DNA from: SIG672 sp045657105
GTDB taxonomy: Bacteria; Bacillota; Clostridia; Oscillospirales; CAG-272
Length of the DNA: 40,166 bases
Reading direction: 5' to 3'
NCBI GenBank assembly: GCA_045657105.1
Contig: JAZOSN010000028.1
Location: 1-40,166 of the forward strand
The position numbers and the translations under genes were made by a program. Within the stretch, counting starts at the first letter, position 1. The number at the start of each line of letters is the position of its first letter. This document shows positions 7,692 through 15,378 of this stretch, piece after piece. Below the pieces are notes generated by a model. That model was not told the origin of the DNA and did not search any database. It worked only from the letters and a program-made list of their open reading frames with translations.

Positions 7692-8729
7692 TTGAAAAAG
7701 AATTATCCGAATATGTCGGCAAGCTCTCACGACGCCTCCGACGATTTCGAGCCAAAGAAAAAGAAACGGAAAAATCTGTTTGACATTCTTTACAATATGA
7801 ACGGTAACAAGGAGATAACAGAGGACGATCGGCTTGCTCCCAGAAATTTTGCATTTTTCTTCAAGCTCGCATGGCGAAATTTCACCCGTTTATTTTACGC
7901 GAACATTCTCTTTTTAGTTGCCAATTTTCCTATTATCATAATCGCGCTCTTCCTTGCGAAGATATTTCACACCGGCGCGGCAACGCCGTCAAGTCCGCTA
8001 TTTCTCCCGCTTTACGGCGCATACGAGTTTGGTGTAGCCTCGCCCGATTTTGCGGTATTATGGGGAGTTTTCGGCAACACAGCAACGATATACATTCCGA
8101 CCGTGCTCTCCTGGGTAGTGCTGGGAGTCGGCGTATTTCTGCTACTTTTCACATTCGGTCCGGTATCGATAGGTATAAGCTATATACTCAGAAACATCGT
8201 TCGCGGAGAGCCGATATTCTTCCTGCGCGACTTCTGGTATGCGCTCAAAAAGAATCTCAGGCAAGGCATCATCGTCGGAATTATCGACCTGCTTTTCTGC
8301 TTCATGCTCGTTTACGACCTGCTTTTCTGCTTTAACAATCTTGGATCCTATCTGAACAGCTTTATGCTTTGGGCTACCGTATTTATGATCCTTATATATT
8401 TCGTAATGAGGTTCTATATCTACACGCTCACCCTGACCTTCGATCTGAAAATCCGGCAGATATTCAAAAATGCGCTTATATTCGTTTTCCTCGGCTTCAA
8501 GAGAAACATTCTCGCGCTCATCGGAATTGTGCTCACGGTCTTTATAAACTTTATGATCCTTGGCTTCTATATGCCTATCGGAATCGTACTTCCGCTCATT
8601 ATCACGGTCGGACTTTGTATGTTCATGGCAAGCTACGCCGCATGGCCGAAAATCAAGGAAATTATGATCGATCCATACGAGCAGGAGAGTCAGGACGATT
8701 CGGACGAGCCCAACGAACAAGAGTTGTAA
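7692..8729 (+). CDS. YesL-like (DUF624) membrane protein
   Basis: The protein has 345 residues. A charged, Lys-rich cytoplasmic N-terminus (1-50) precedes about six membrane spans. The central GPVSIGISYILRNIVRGE motif and the following FWYALKKNLRQG loop are typical of YesL/DUF624 proteins. YesL genes are often near carbohydrate transport operons, and their function is not established. The reading uses a TTG start at 7692 with AAGGA about 11 nt upstream. An ATG at 7713 lacks a comparable Shine-Dalgarno. The C-terminus is acidic. No clear terminator follows. Confidence 0.75.
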   Translation: MKKNYPNMSASSHDASDDFEPKKKKRKNLFDILYNMNGNKEITEDDRLAPRNFAFFFKLAWRNFTRLFYANILFLVANFPIIIIALFLAKIFHTGAATPSSPLFLPLYGAYEFGVASPDFAVLWGVFGNTATIYIPTVLSWVVLGVGVFLLLFTFGPVSIGISYILRNIVRGEPIFFLRDFWYALKKNLRQGIIVGIIDLLFCFMLVYDLLFCFNNLGSYLNSFMLWATVFMILIYFVMRFYIYTLTLTFDLKIRQIFKNALIFVFLGFKRNILALIGIVLTVFINFMILGFYMPIGIVLPLIITVGLCMFMASYAAWPKIKEIMIDPYEQESQDDSDEPNEQEL

Positions 8730-8799
8730 ACAAATTGCGTCCTAAATATTTCTAAAAAGTAAATTCGAGCTTTTCCCCCTTTTCTTTTCCAAAATATTA

Positions 8800-8808
8800 T
8801 GGTACAAT
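8800..8808 (+). promoter_or_regulatory. Extended -10 promoter of the trigger-factor-like lipoprotein
   Basis: TGGTACAAT (TGn plus a five-of-six -10) lies 51 bp before the ATG, with a weak -35 (TTTTCT). A second element, TTGACT-15-TAAAAT (8816-8842), would start transcription inside the ribosome binding site and is less likely. Confidence 0.5.
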
Positions 8809-8859
8809 TGTGCAGTTGACTTAGTTTATTATTTGTTAAAATATAAGGAGTAACTTAAA

Positions 8860-10536
8860 ATGAAAAAATTTCTCGCATTTATCCTTTCGGCAATCATGCT
8901 GTTTTCGGTAGTTTCGTGTAGCAGTGCTTATGAAAACTACGGTGACTACATCTCGACCGATCTCTCGAAGATCTCTATTGAAAAAGCCAAGATCCTCGAA
9001 AAAGTAGCAGATCAGATCCTCGCACTTCGTGAAGAAGGACGCGACGGCTTCTGGGTAAAGCTCGATGACAAGGAAGCGGTCGCACAGAACGGCGACAAGC
9101 TCAACATCGACTTCGACGTAAAGGATTGGAAGGATCCCGATGACAACGATTTCGCTCCCTCCGAGGAAACCAAGAAGGGTATGAAATCCGAAGGCTACGA
9201 TCTCGTACTCGGATCCAACTCGTTTATCGGCGCATACACCGTTAAGGACGATGCAGACAATATCCGCAACAACAAGGGCTTCGAAGAGCAGCTCATCGGT
9301 GCAAAGGTAAACACCAATGACACCGACAACAAGGAGCAGGACGACAAGATCGAAGTTCTCGTAACCTTCCCCGATGATTACAAGACCAAGGAACTTCAGG
9401 GCGTTATCGTTACATTCGTTGTAACCGTTAACTCGATTTCCCGTTCGACCGTTGATCTCACCAACAAGGAGCTCATCGCTTCTCTCACCTACACCTTCGT
9501 TGATCCCGACGCCAAGGACGAGGACAGCACCGAAGGCGAGGACAACACCGCAGGCGAAGGAAACGACAACGTAGCAACCACCGATGCGGGTGACGATGCA
9601 AACGAAGGCGGAGAAACCGAAGAGGACGAAAACAAGGTCAAGTTTGAGGATCTCTTCAAGAACAGCAAGCTTGAAATCGACTTCTCTTCCGAGGATCTCG
9701 GCAAGTTCAACACTATTTTCGATATAAAGACCGTATTCGATGCACTTGCAGGCAAGAATCTCTACGATGAATTTGAAGTAGTTTTCACCGTTCCTTCGGC
9801 AGAGGATCTCAAAAAAGATGAAAACGACAAAGAGAAGAACGACAAGTTCGAGCCGTATGCAGGCAGAGAGATCACCGTGAAGTTCACTCTCAACAGTCTC
9901 ACCGCTCTCCCCGAGTGGAATGACGAGTACGTCAAGGAGCAGACCAAGAACGAGTACGAAAGCGTTAAGGCATACGAGGAGTACCTCAACGAGGGATACG
10001 CTTACGAGATGGCTCTTGCCGCTATAATTGACGGAACCGTTGTTAACGATCTCCCCGAGAAGGAAGTCAAGACCGCTTACAAGAACGCTCTCAGAAACTC
10101 GATTACCAACACCATTCGCACCGAAAAGAACGCCGACAACGGTATTTACTCCACCAGCAGCAGTAACTACGTTTACTACGAGATAGGAAACCTCACTCAG
10201 AAGGAATACGATATGTATATCACCGACGAGGTTTATGCAGCGGCTTGCGAGTACGCGGCAGAACAGGCAGTTATCGCAGTAAAGACCTACCTCGTTTACG
10301 AATATCTCTTCGACGAGCTCGGAATTGAGCTCTCCAACAAGGATTACAAGGCTAGGATCAAGGAAGCTTACAATCCCCTCAAAGACGCTTACAAGAGCAT
10401 CGGAATCAACAGCCAGTCCGACTACGTTGAATATATGTACGGCGGCAAGGACGAGGCTATAAGATCTCTCAAGATTGAAATGCTCAACGAAAAGAAGGCA
10501 GAGATCATCGCGCTCGTTACCGTAGTAGCAGAGTAA
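8860..10536 (+). CDS. Trigger-factor-like peptidyl-prolyl isomerase lipoprotein
   Basis: The protein has 558 residues. A lipobox ends at C20 (SVVSC), so the mature protein is anchored outside the cell. Residues about 68-195 resemble the FKBP-type domain of trigger factor (LVLGSNSFIGAY, FEEQLIGAKV, TFPDDYKTKELQG). An acidic Glu/Asp/Thr linker (about 215-260) follows. Residues about 290-352 look like a second, shorter copy (TVPS, YAGREITVKF, LTALPEWNDEYVKE). A long helical C-terminal region resembles the trigger-factor/SurA chaperone arm. It probably helps secreted proteins fold. The ribosome-binding domain is absent. AAGGAG is 9 nt from the ATG and a strong terminator follows. Domain duplication is my reading by eye. 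Confidence 0.8.
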   Translation: MKKFLAFILSAIMLFSVVSCSSAYENYGDYISTDLSKISIEKAKILEKVADQILALREEGRDGFWVKLDDKEAVAQNGDKLNIDFDVKDWKDPDDNDFAPSEETKKGMKSEGYDLVLGSNSFIGAYTVKDDADNIRNNKGFEEQLIGAKVNTNDTDNKEQDDKIEVLVTFPDDYKTKELQGVIVTFVVTVNSISRSTVDLTNKELIASLTYTFVDPDAKDEDSTEGEDNTAGEGNDNVATTDAGDDANEGGETEEDENKVKFEDLFKNSKLEIDFSSEDLGKFNTIFDIKTVFDALAGKNLYDEFEVVFTVPSAEDLKKDENDKEKNDKFEPYAGREITVKFTLNSLTALPEWNDEYVKEQTKNEYESVKAYEEYLNEGYAYEMALAAIIDGTVVNDLPEKEVKTAYKNALRNSITNTIRTEKNADNGIYSTSSSNYVYYEIGNLTQKEYDMYITDEVYAAACEYAAEQAVIAVKTYLVYEYLFDELGIELSNKDYKARIKEAYNPLKDAYKSIGINSQSDYVEYMYGGKDEAIRSLKIEMLNEKKAEIIALVTVVAE

Positions 10537-10549
10537 AAATCAAACAGTT

Positions 10550-10580
10550 AAACCCCGAGAAAATCTCGGGGTTTTCTTTT
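10550..10580 (+). terminator. Terminator of the trigger-factor-like gene
   Basis: AACCCCGAGA (10551-10560) pairs with TCTCGGGGTT (10564-10573) around a 3-nt loop, followed by TTCTTTT. Confidence 0.9.
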
Positions 10581-10586
10581 GGCAAA

Positions 10587-10620
10587 ATTAAAAATCCTTC
10601 CGTATTTTCGGAAGGATTTT
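10587..10620 (-). terminator. Terminator of the rarA operon
   Basis: A perfect 12-bp stem (10591-10602 with 10609-10620) with a 6-nt loop ends in a minus-strand T-rich run, just after the small lipoprotein gene. Confidence 0.85.
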
Positions 10621-10625
10621 ATCTT

Positions 10626-10880
10626 TTATTCGGGATCTCTTACAAGAACACAGTTGTTTGAGTTTACAAGATACACGGTGCCGTCCTTAGCGATTATCTG
10701 TATCTGTTCACCCTCGTAATCGCTCCATTTATCTATCTCTATTTTTCTGACCTCGCCGTCCGGAAAGGAAACTATCGCATAATTATAAGTATATACCGTA
10801 TCAAAGGTATCGTAATTCCCGCAGGAAACAAGGCAGAAAAGCATCAGAGCCGCGAGTGTTAAAGCAATTATCTTTTTCAT
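10626..10880 (-). CDS. Small lipoprotein of unknown function
   Basis: The protein has 84 residues with a lipoprotein signal whose lipobox ends at C20 (CLVSC). The mature 65 residues look beta-rich, with a TYNYAIVSFPDGEV strand, a WSDYEGEQIQI segment and a C-terminal NNCVLVRD strand. Similar short sequences occur widely in Clostridia; I know no function. AGAAGG lies upstream of the ATG. It is the last gene of the leftward rarA operon (26 bp after the acyltransferase-like gene) and is followed by a terminator. Confidence 0.75.
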   Translation of the reverse strand: MKKIIALTLAALMLFCLVSCGNYDTFDTVYTYNYAIVSFPDGEVRKIEIDKWSDYEGEQIQIIAKDGTVYLVNSNNCVLVRDPE

Positions 10881-10906
10881 TTTATTACCTTCTTTGCTTA
10901 TTTGTA

Positions 10907-11836
10907 TCAGTCTATATCGGGAACTATATTTGCAGGAACGAGATCGAGCTTATCGGGGTTTTTAAGATACGTCTTCATGGTTTTAAGGAAGGACGCGTAA
11001 TAATATCCGTCGCAGATACGCTCGTCGGTAACAACCTTGAAATCGAGCATCTTGCGCTCTTTTACGCTTCCATCGGAGGCAATATAACATTCGCTTCTCT
11101 TTGTTCCGTACGAAAGATATACCGGCACGTTTCCGAAATTATATATATGATGATATACCGGAGGAATTCCCAGAGATGCGACCGAGCTTATGCAAAGCGA
11201 GCCATGGAAGGGACTGAGCTTCGTGAGAAATCTCGGAATAATTCCGAAGAAATCCATAACTCTGAGAACTCTGACCGCAAATCTTATAAGAAATGCGGGA
11301 ATTGAAGTGAGAACCTTTGCGGTCTTATCGAAATTACTTTCAATATCCTGCTTATTCTCTGCAACGATAGAGTTTATGCGCTCGTAAATATCTACCGCCG
11401 TATCGGTATGCTCGGGGAAGATCTTTACAATAGTATCGGGCGCGTTAAGCTTCATTTCCTTCTTTATAGTAAGAACGATCTCGATATTGTTTCTCGCCCA
11501 CACTCTGTTACGGCGCGCGAAGCGGTTTACTCCCGGCTTCTCTGCGAGCGCTCTGACGTATGCGGCTATCATAACGTGCATAATTCCAAAGCCCTTATGA
11601 CCTTCTGCGCGTTTTTTGAAGATATAATCCTCAACTGCCTCAATATCAAAGCTATCGCTTATAAAGTTGCAGGCATCGTTTTTCTGTGTCATTATAAAAG
11701 GTACGAACACGCTCATCGGCGGAAGATTTTTTATACGTCTTCCCTCTTTGAAGCGTTTTTTCTTTTCGGTAGTAACAGGAGCTGCGGAGTTTTCGGTATT
11801 CGCCGTGTTTTCGGAAACAGGTGTCATGTTTTCCAT
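10907..11836 (-). CDS. E2/CAT-type acyltransferase-like protein lacking the catalytic His
   Basis: The protein has 309 residues from the chosen start. It has the fold signature of the 2-oxo acid dehydrogenase E2 / chloramphenicol acetyltransferase catalytic domain, including a C-terminal segment VTDERICDGYYYASFLK that aligns with the family motif DHRxxDG. There is no lipoyl or subunit-binding domain. The His of HxxxDG, the catalytic base in E2 and CAT, is Glu here, so ordinary acyl transfer is doubtful. A hydrophobic patch lies around FLIRFAVRVLRVMDFFGIIP. The ATG at 11836 follows the rarA stop by one base and has GGAG 9 nt upstream inside rarA, which suggests translational coupling. An ATG at 11851 lacks a Shine-Dalgarno. 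Role unknown. Confidence 0.7.
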   Translation of the reverse strand: MENMTPVSENTANTENSAAPVTTEKKKRFKEGRRIKNLPPMSVFVPFIMTQKNDACNFISDSFDIEAVEDYIFKKRAEGHKGFGIMHVMIAAYVRALAEKPGVNRFARRNRVWARNNIEIVLTIKKEMKLNAPDTIVKIFPEHTDTAVDIYERINSIVAENKQDIESNFDKTAKVLTSIPAFLIRFAVRVLRVMDFFGIIPRFLTKLSPFHGSLCISSVASLGIPPVYHHIYNFGNVPVYLSYGTKRSECYIASDGSVKERKMLDFKVVTDERICDGYYYASFLKTMKTYLKNPDKLDLVPANIVPDID

Positions 11837-11837
11837 A

Positions 11838-13085
11838 TCAATTTTCTCCATTCTTATTTTTTATATTATTCCAGTATTGCATAGCCGCGACCTCGTTTTT
11901 ACTTATTCCGTATTCAAAATACTTCTTATTCTTAACGTCGTCGGGAAGGTACTGTTGCTTTACATAGTGATCGGGATAGTCGTGCGGATACTTATATCCG
12001 TCAAAATTTGCGACCTGTCTGAGCGATTTCGGAAGGACTCTTCCCTTTCCCTCTCTGACGTCGGCAAGCGCCGCCTCGTAGGAAATATGTGCGCTGTTTG
12101 ACTTAGGTGCGGTCGCAAGAAGTGCCGCCGCGTGCGAAAGCGGTATCGCGGCTTCGGGAAGTCCGAGTCTAAGTGCGCTATTCACACAGGAGTCGGTAAC
12201 CACCGCGCCCATAGGGTATGCAAGTCCTATATCCTCGGAGGCTATAACTTGAAGGCGTCTGCATGCGCCGAGAAGATCGCCGCCGTCAAGCAGTCTTGCA
12301 AGATAGAAGAGCGCAGCGTCGGGATCAGAGCCGCGTATTGATTTTTGAAGCGCGGACAGAAGATCGTAGTGTACCGTACCGTCCTTATCAAAATTACCGA
12401 CAGTCGTCGAATTTATCGAAGAAAGCACGTCCTCGGTGATCTCTTTTTCACAGGCGAAAAAGCAGTTTTCGAGCAGATTGAGCGAGCGTCTTACGTCACC
12501 TGCCGCCGCCGAAGCTATTGCAAGCAACGTTTCGTCTGACGCGGTTTTATCGTTTTCATATTCCTGCGAAAGCTTTGTGAGTGCTTTTTTGAGCGCAGGA
12601 ACGATCTCCTTTGCCGAAACGGGCTTAAACTCAAACACTGCCGAGCGCGATATTATCGCGTTATAGACGTACATATACGGATTTTCGGTAGTCGATGCTA
12701 TGAGTGTTATACGACCGTCCTCTATATATTCAAGCAGTGACTGCTGCTGTTTTTTATTAAAATACTGTATCTCGTCAAGGTAAAGAAGCGTTCCGTTCGT
12801 CGCAAAGACCGAGGCAGTCTGCGCGCAGACCTCTTTTACATCTGCAAGCGATGCGGTCGTCGCATTGAGTCTATGTATAGTCATATCGGTAGACGCGGCA
12901 AGAATGCCCGCCGCAGTCGTTTTTCCCGTACCGGGAGGCCCGAAGAATATCATATTGGGAAGGTATCCGCCCGCAGTCATTTTACGTATAACGCCGTTTT
13001 TACCAAACAGGTGACTCTGACCGACCATATCGTCAAAGCTTTCCGGACGCATCATCTCGGCAAGCGGTCTTTTCTGAAACTCCAT
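11838..13085 (-). CDS. rarA: Replication-associated recombination protein A (RarA/MgsA AAA ATPase)
   Basis: The protein has 415 residues, the normal length. Walker A is GPPGTGKTT (49-57), Walker B is LLYLDEIQYF (D104, E105), and the sensor region ASTTENPYMYV follows. The RarA C-terminal domain carries the typical RRLQVIASEDIGLAYP, SNSAH and GYKYPHDYP segments. RarA acts at stalled replication forks and in recombinational repair. GGAG is about 7 nt from the ATG. It is the first gene of a three-gene leftward operon with a consensus promoter, a LexA-like box just above the -35, and a hairpin-rich leader. Identification is firm. Confidence 0.95.
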   Translation of the reverse strand: MEFQKRPLAEMMRPESFDDMVGQSHLFGKNGVIRKMTAGGYLPNMIFFGPPGTGKTTAAGILAASTDMTIHRLNATTASLADVKEVCAQTASVFATNGTLLYLDEIQYFNKKQQQSLLEYIEDGRITLIASTTENPYMYVYNAIISRSAVFEFKPVSAKEIVPALKKALTKLSQEYENDKTASDETLLAIASAAAGDVRRSLNLLENCFFACEKEITEDVLSSINSTTVGNFDKDGTVHYDLLSALQKSIRGSDPDAALFYLARLLDGGDLLGACRRLQVIASEDIGLAYPMGAVVTDSCVNSALRLGLPEAAIPLSHAAALLATAPKSNSAHISYEAALADVREGKGRVLPKSLRQVANFDGYKYPHDYPDHYVKQQYLPDDVKNKKYFEYGISKNEVAAMQYWNNIKNKNGEN

Positions 13086-13097
13086 AGCCCTCTCCTT

Positions 13098-13149
13098 TAG
13101 GGGACGCCGTCCCCTATAACCCCTGCTTAGAAACTTTTGAAAAAGTTTC
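13098..13149 (-). repeat. Twin hairpin repeat in the rarA leader
   Basis: TAGGGGAC/GTCCCCTA (13098-13105 with 13109-13116, 3-nt loop) is followed by GAAACTTTT/AAAAGTTTC (13130-13138 with 13141-13149). Both lie in the leader between the rarA promoter and its ribosome binding site. Similar GC-hairpin plus AAACTTTTTCAAAAGTTT units are frequent intergenic repeats in gut Clostridia (from memory). No second copy occurs in this window. Confidence 0.6.
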
Positions 13150-13201
13150 CAAGGACTTCAAAACTTTAATTACGAAATAAATATTTTTTCAAATCATCGG
13201 T

Positions 13202-13230
13202 ATTATATCACATAATTCGTCATTTGTCAA
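13202..13230 (-). promoter_or_regulatory. Consensus promoter of the rarA operon
   Basis: TTGACA (13225-13230) and TATAAT (13202-13207) are 17 bp apart, with TG before the -10 (TGTGATATAAT). The leader is about 110 nt. Confidence 0.9.
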
Positions 13231-13240
13231 CATAAATTTA

Positions 13241-13254
13241 CGAACAAATGTTCT
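13241..13254. promoter_or_regulatory. LexA (DinR)-type SOS operator
   Basis: CGAACAAATGTTCT matches the Gram-positive LexA consensus CGAACRNRYGTTYC at all but the last base. It lies 10 bp above the rarA -35 and about 110 bp before the first capsid-cassette gene, so it could act on either side. Match seen; regulation inferred. Confidence 0.5.
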
Positions 13255-13288
13255 GTTTTTAATACTCTTTTCTACTCTTTGCTATGTT

Positions 13289-13318
13289 TTGCGCGCAAGT
13301 TTTGTATTATTCTATACT
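13289..13318 (+). promoter_or_regulatory. Weak candidate promoter of the capsid cassette
   Basis: TTGCGC (13289-13294) and TATACT (13313-13318) are 18 bp apart. The -35 is poor. It is the best sigma-A-like pair before the 13367 start, and much weaker than most other promoters in the window. Confidence 0.3.
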
Positions 13319-13366
13319 CGCAGCCGAAAGACAGCAAAACTTAGTTCACCAGAAAGGAGTACGGAA

Positions 13367-13723
13367 ATGACCGAACAAACATCTTCGAGGGCAGTCTTTG
13401 AAAACGAGGCAGTTTTCCGCAGAAAGCTCAAATCGTACATAAAGCACTGCAACAACGACAAGGCAAGACGCCTTCCGAACGCGGCAGGATTTTGTCGCTT
13501 CTGCTCGATCGCGAGAAGCGATTTCGCTCATCTGAGAGTAACCTTCCCTCTTATGTTCGACATCGCTCAATCGACCTTCATCGACGAAGCACTCAACACA
13601 AAATTCCCTAATTCCGCGGCCAATATGTCCTTCATCACCGACATCAACAATTCGATAAGCGATGAAGGCAGCGACACGGTAAGAATAATCTGCGAGCACG
13701 ACCCGTCATGCGATGGCGAGTAA
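13367..13723 (+). CDS. Phage-type terminase small subunit (probable)
   Basis: The protein has 118 residues and is mainly helical. A segment KLKSYIKHCNNDK...PNAAGFCRFCSIARSDFAHLR looks like a small DNA-recognition helical domain with a two-Cys turn. Position directly before the large terminase, size and composition fit a small terminase, which recognises the DNA to be packaged. GAAAGGAG lies 6-7 nt before this ATG; longer in-frame starts lack it. The end overlaps the large-terminase start by 11 bp. The call rests on context plus general similarity, not on a unique motif. Confidence 0.65.
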   Translation: MTEQTSSRAVFENEAVFRRKLKSYIKHCNNDKARRLPNAAGFCRFCSIARSDFAHLRVTFPLMFDIAQSTFIDEALNTKFPNSAANMSFITDINNSISDEGSDTVRIICEHDPSCDGE

Positions 13724-15095
13724 GCGTATCTCTCGCAGGAGCTCTCCTCTTTTACGCCAAAGGGTTTATTTAAGAGGAAAGCCGAGCGAGCGTCAAAAGC
13801 TTTTCTTTGCATCGCGTACCCGTTATACGGCGTACGGCGGTGCAAGAGGCGGCGGAAAGTCATGGGCTCTTCGTCGCAAGCTTATTCTTATGGCACTGAA
13901 ATACAGCTCACTCAAAGTTCTGATAATCCGAAGAACGCTCACCGAGCTTCGTGAGAACCACGTTCTTCCCCTGCTCTCCGAGCTACACGGTTTTGCAAAA
14001 TATTCCGAATCAAAGCGAATATTTGATTTTCCCAACGGAAGCAGGATCACTCTCGGATATATGGACAGTGAGCGCGACGTTCTGCGCTATCAGGGGCAGG
14101 AATACGACGTCATAGCTATTGACGAGGCTACTCAACTTACCGAATATCAATTTTCAACTCTCAAAGCGTGTCTGAGAGGACCGAACTCGCTACCGAAAAG
14201 AATGTATCTGACCTGCAACCCGGGTGGTGTTGGCCACGCGTGGGTAAAAAGGCTATTTATAGACCGATGCTTTCAGCCAAACGAGAATCCGGCGGATTAC
14301 AGCTTCATACCGGCTAAGGTATATGACAACGAAATTCTGGTAAATTCCGATCCGGATTACGTGCGGCAGCTCGAAAGCCTTCCGCCTGCACTGAAAGAAG
14401 CGTGGCTATGCGGAAATTGGGATATTTTCGAAGGTCAGTTTTTCAGCGAGTTTTCACGCGAGAAACACGTTGTTTCTCCCTTTGACACGCGCTCGTGTGC
14501 GCGACACTGGGCAGCTATGGACTATGGCTTTGATATGCTTGCCGTCCTTTGGCTTGCTTCGGACACTTCCGGAAACATTTTCGTTGAAAGAGAGCTCTCT
14601 ATAAGCGGACTGACTCTTTCAAAAGCCGCCGAAGCTGTCGCCGCATACTGCAACAAAAGCACCGAATTTATAGTCGCTTCCCCCGACCTCTGGAACAGGC
14701 GTCAGGACTCAGGACTCAGTGGAGTCGAGATAATGAGCCGCACCGCAGGACTTCCGCCTCTTATCAAGGCAGACAACAGGCGGATAATCGGGTGGAGATA
14801 TTTACGGGAGCTACTGACAAGCAGTAGTGACCTGTACCCTTCCAGGCTTTCGATATTCGAAAATGCAAGCGGACTTATCCGGTGCTTACCCGCTCTGCTT
14901 CACGACAGGAAAAAACCAGAGGACGCTTCGGGTGAGCCGCATAGCATCACCCATCTTCCCGAAGCTCTCCGTTACGGAGTTATGGCATTTTTGCCATCAT
15001 CTGAGTCATCTGACTACGGCGAGGATCTCGCGGCTTCTTTTTTCTCCTCACACAAAAAGCCGCAAAGCTTTGCCGATACGATCCTGCGTTTTTAA
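13713..15095 (+). CDS. Phage terminase large subunit
   Basis: The protein has 460 residues, full length for the family. The ATPase half shows Walker A GGARGGGKS (42-50), Walker B YDVIAIDEAT (D137, E138) and the coupling segment LTCNPGG. The RNase H-like nuclease half shows D270 in AMDYGFD and D325 in ASPDLWN, plus C-terminal EALRYGVMAF. This motor translocates DNA into a procapsid and cuts it. It overlaps the small-terminase gene by 11 bp. The frame is intact with no stop or frameshift. Codon use looks like the neighbouring host genes, which suggests long residence. Confidence 0.93.
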   Translation: MASKRISRRSSPLLRQRVYLRGKPSERQKLFFASRTRYTAYGGARGGGKSWALRRKLILMALKYSSLKVLIIRRTLTELRENHVLPLLSELHGFAKYSESKRIFDFPNGSRITLGYMDSERDVLRYQGQEYDVIAIDEATQLTEYQFSTLKACLRGPNSLPKRMYLTCNPGGVGHAWVKRLFIDRCFQPNENPADYSFIPAKVYDNEILVNSDPDYVRQLESLPPALKEAWLCGNWDIFEGQFFSEFSREKHVVSPFDTRSCARHWAAMDYGFDMLAVLWLASDTSGNIFVERELSISGLTLSKAAEAVAAYCNKSTEFIVASPDLWNRRQDSGLSGVEIMSRTAGLPPLIKADNRRIIGWRYLRELLTSSSDLYPSRLSIFENASGLIRCLPALLHDRKKPEDASGEPHSITHLPEALRYGVMAFLPSSESSDYGEDLAASFFSSHKKPQSFADTILRF

Positions 15096-15178
15096 TAAAG
15101 TGCCGTTTTACCATATTTCGGCTGTGATCACGGCACCGACGATCAAGCATCTGCTTTATGAAGAAAGGAATCCCACCT

Positions 15179-15361
15179 ATGACCGCTATCGGAACTGTTT
15201 TTCTGATACTTGCCGCCATTACGGCTCTGATTTTTTCCGTAACGGTCGGCGTGATACTTGCTCACCTTGTTCTTTACCGCCGTCGCGGACAAGCAGCAAA
15301 GAAAAAGCAAAAACGCGACGGAAACACATCAGATCTTATAGATCTTATAAAATACGATTAA
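15179..15361 (+). CDS. 60-residue membrane protein of the capsid cassette
   Basis: The chosen ATG has AAAGGA 9 nt upstream, while an in-frame ATG at 15158 has none. One long hydrophobic stretch (about residues 4-38, one or two spans) is followed by a strongly basic segment YRRRGQAAKKKQKR and an acidic end. It sits between large terminase and portal, where phages sometimes carry small unknown genes. A holin-like or membrane-tethering role is possible, but nothing in the sequence decides it. The portal's ribosome binding site begins immediately after its stop. Confidence 0.65.
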   Translation: MTAIGTVFLILAAITALIFSVTVGVILAHLVLYRRRGQAAKKKQKRDGNTSDLIDLIKYD

Positions 15362-15378
15362 AAGAGAGGTGAAAAGCA

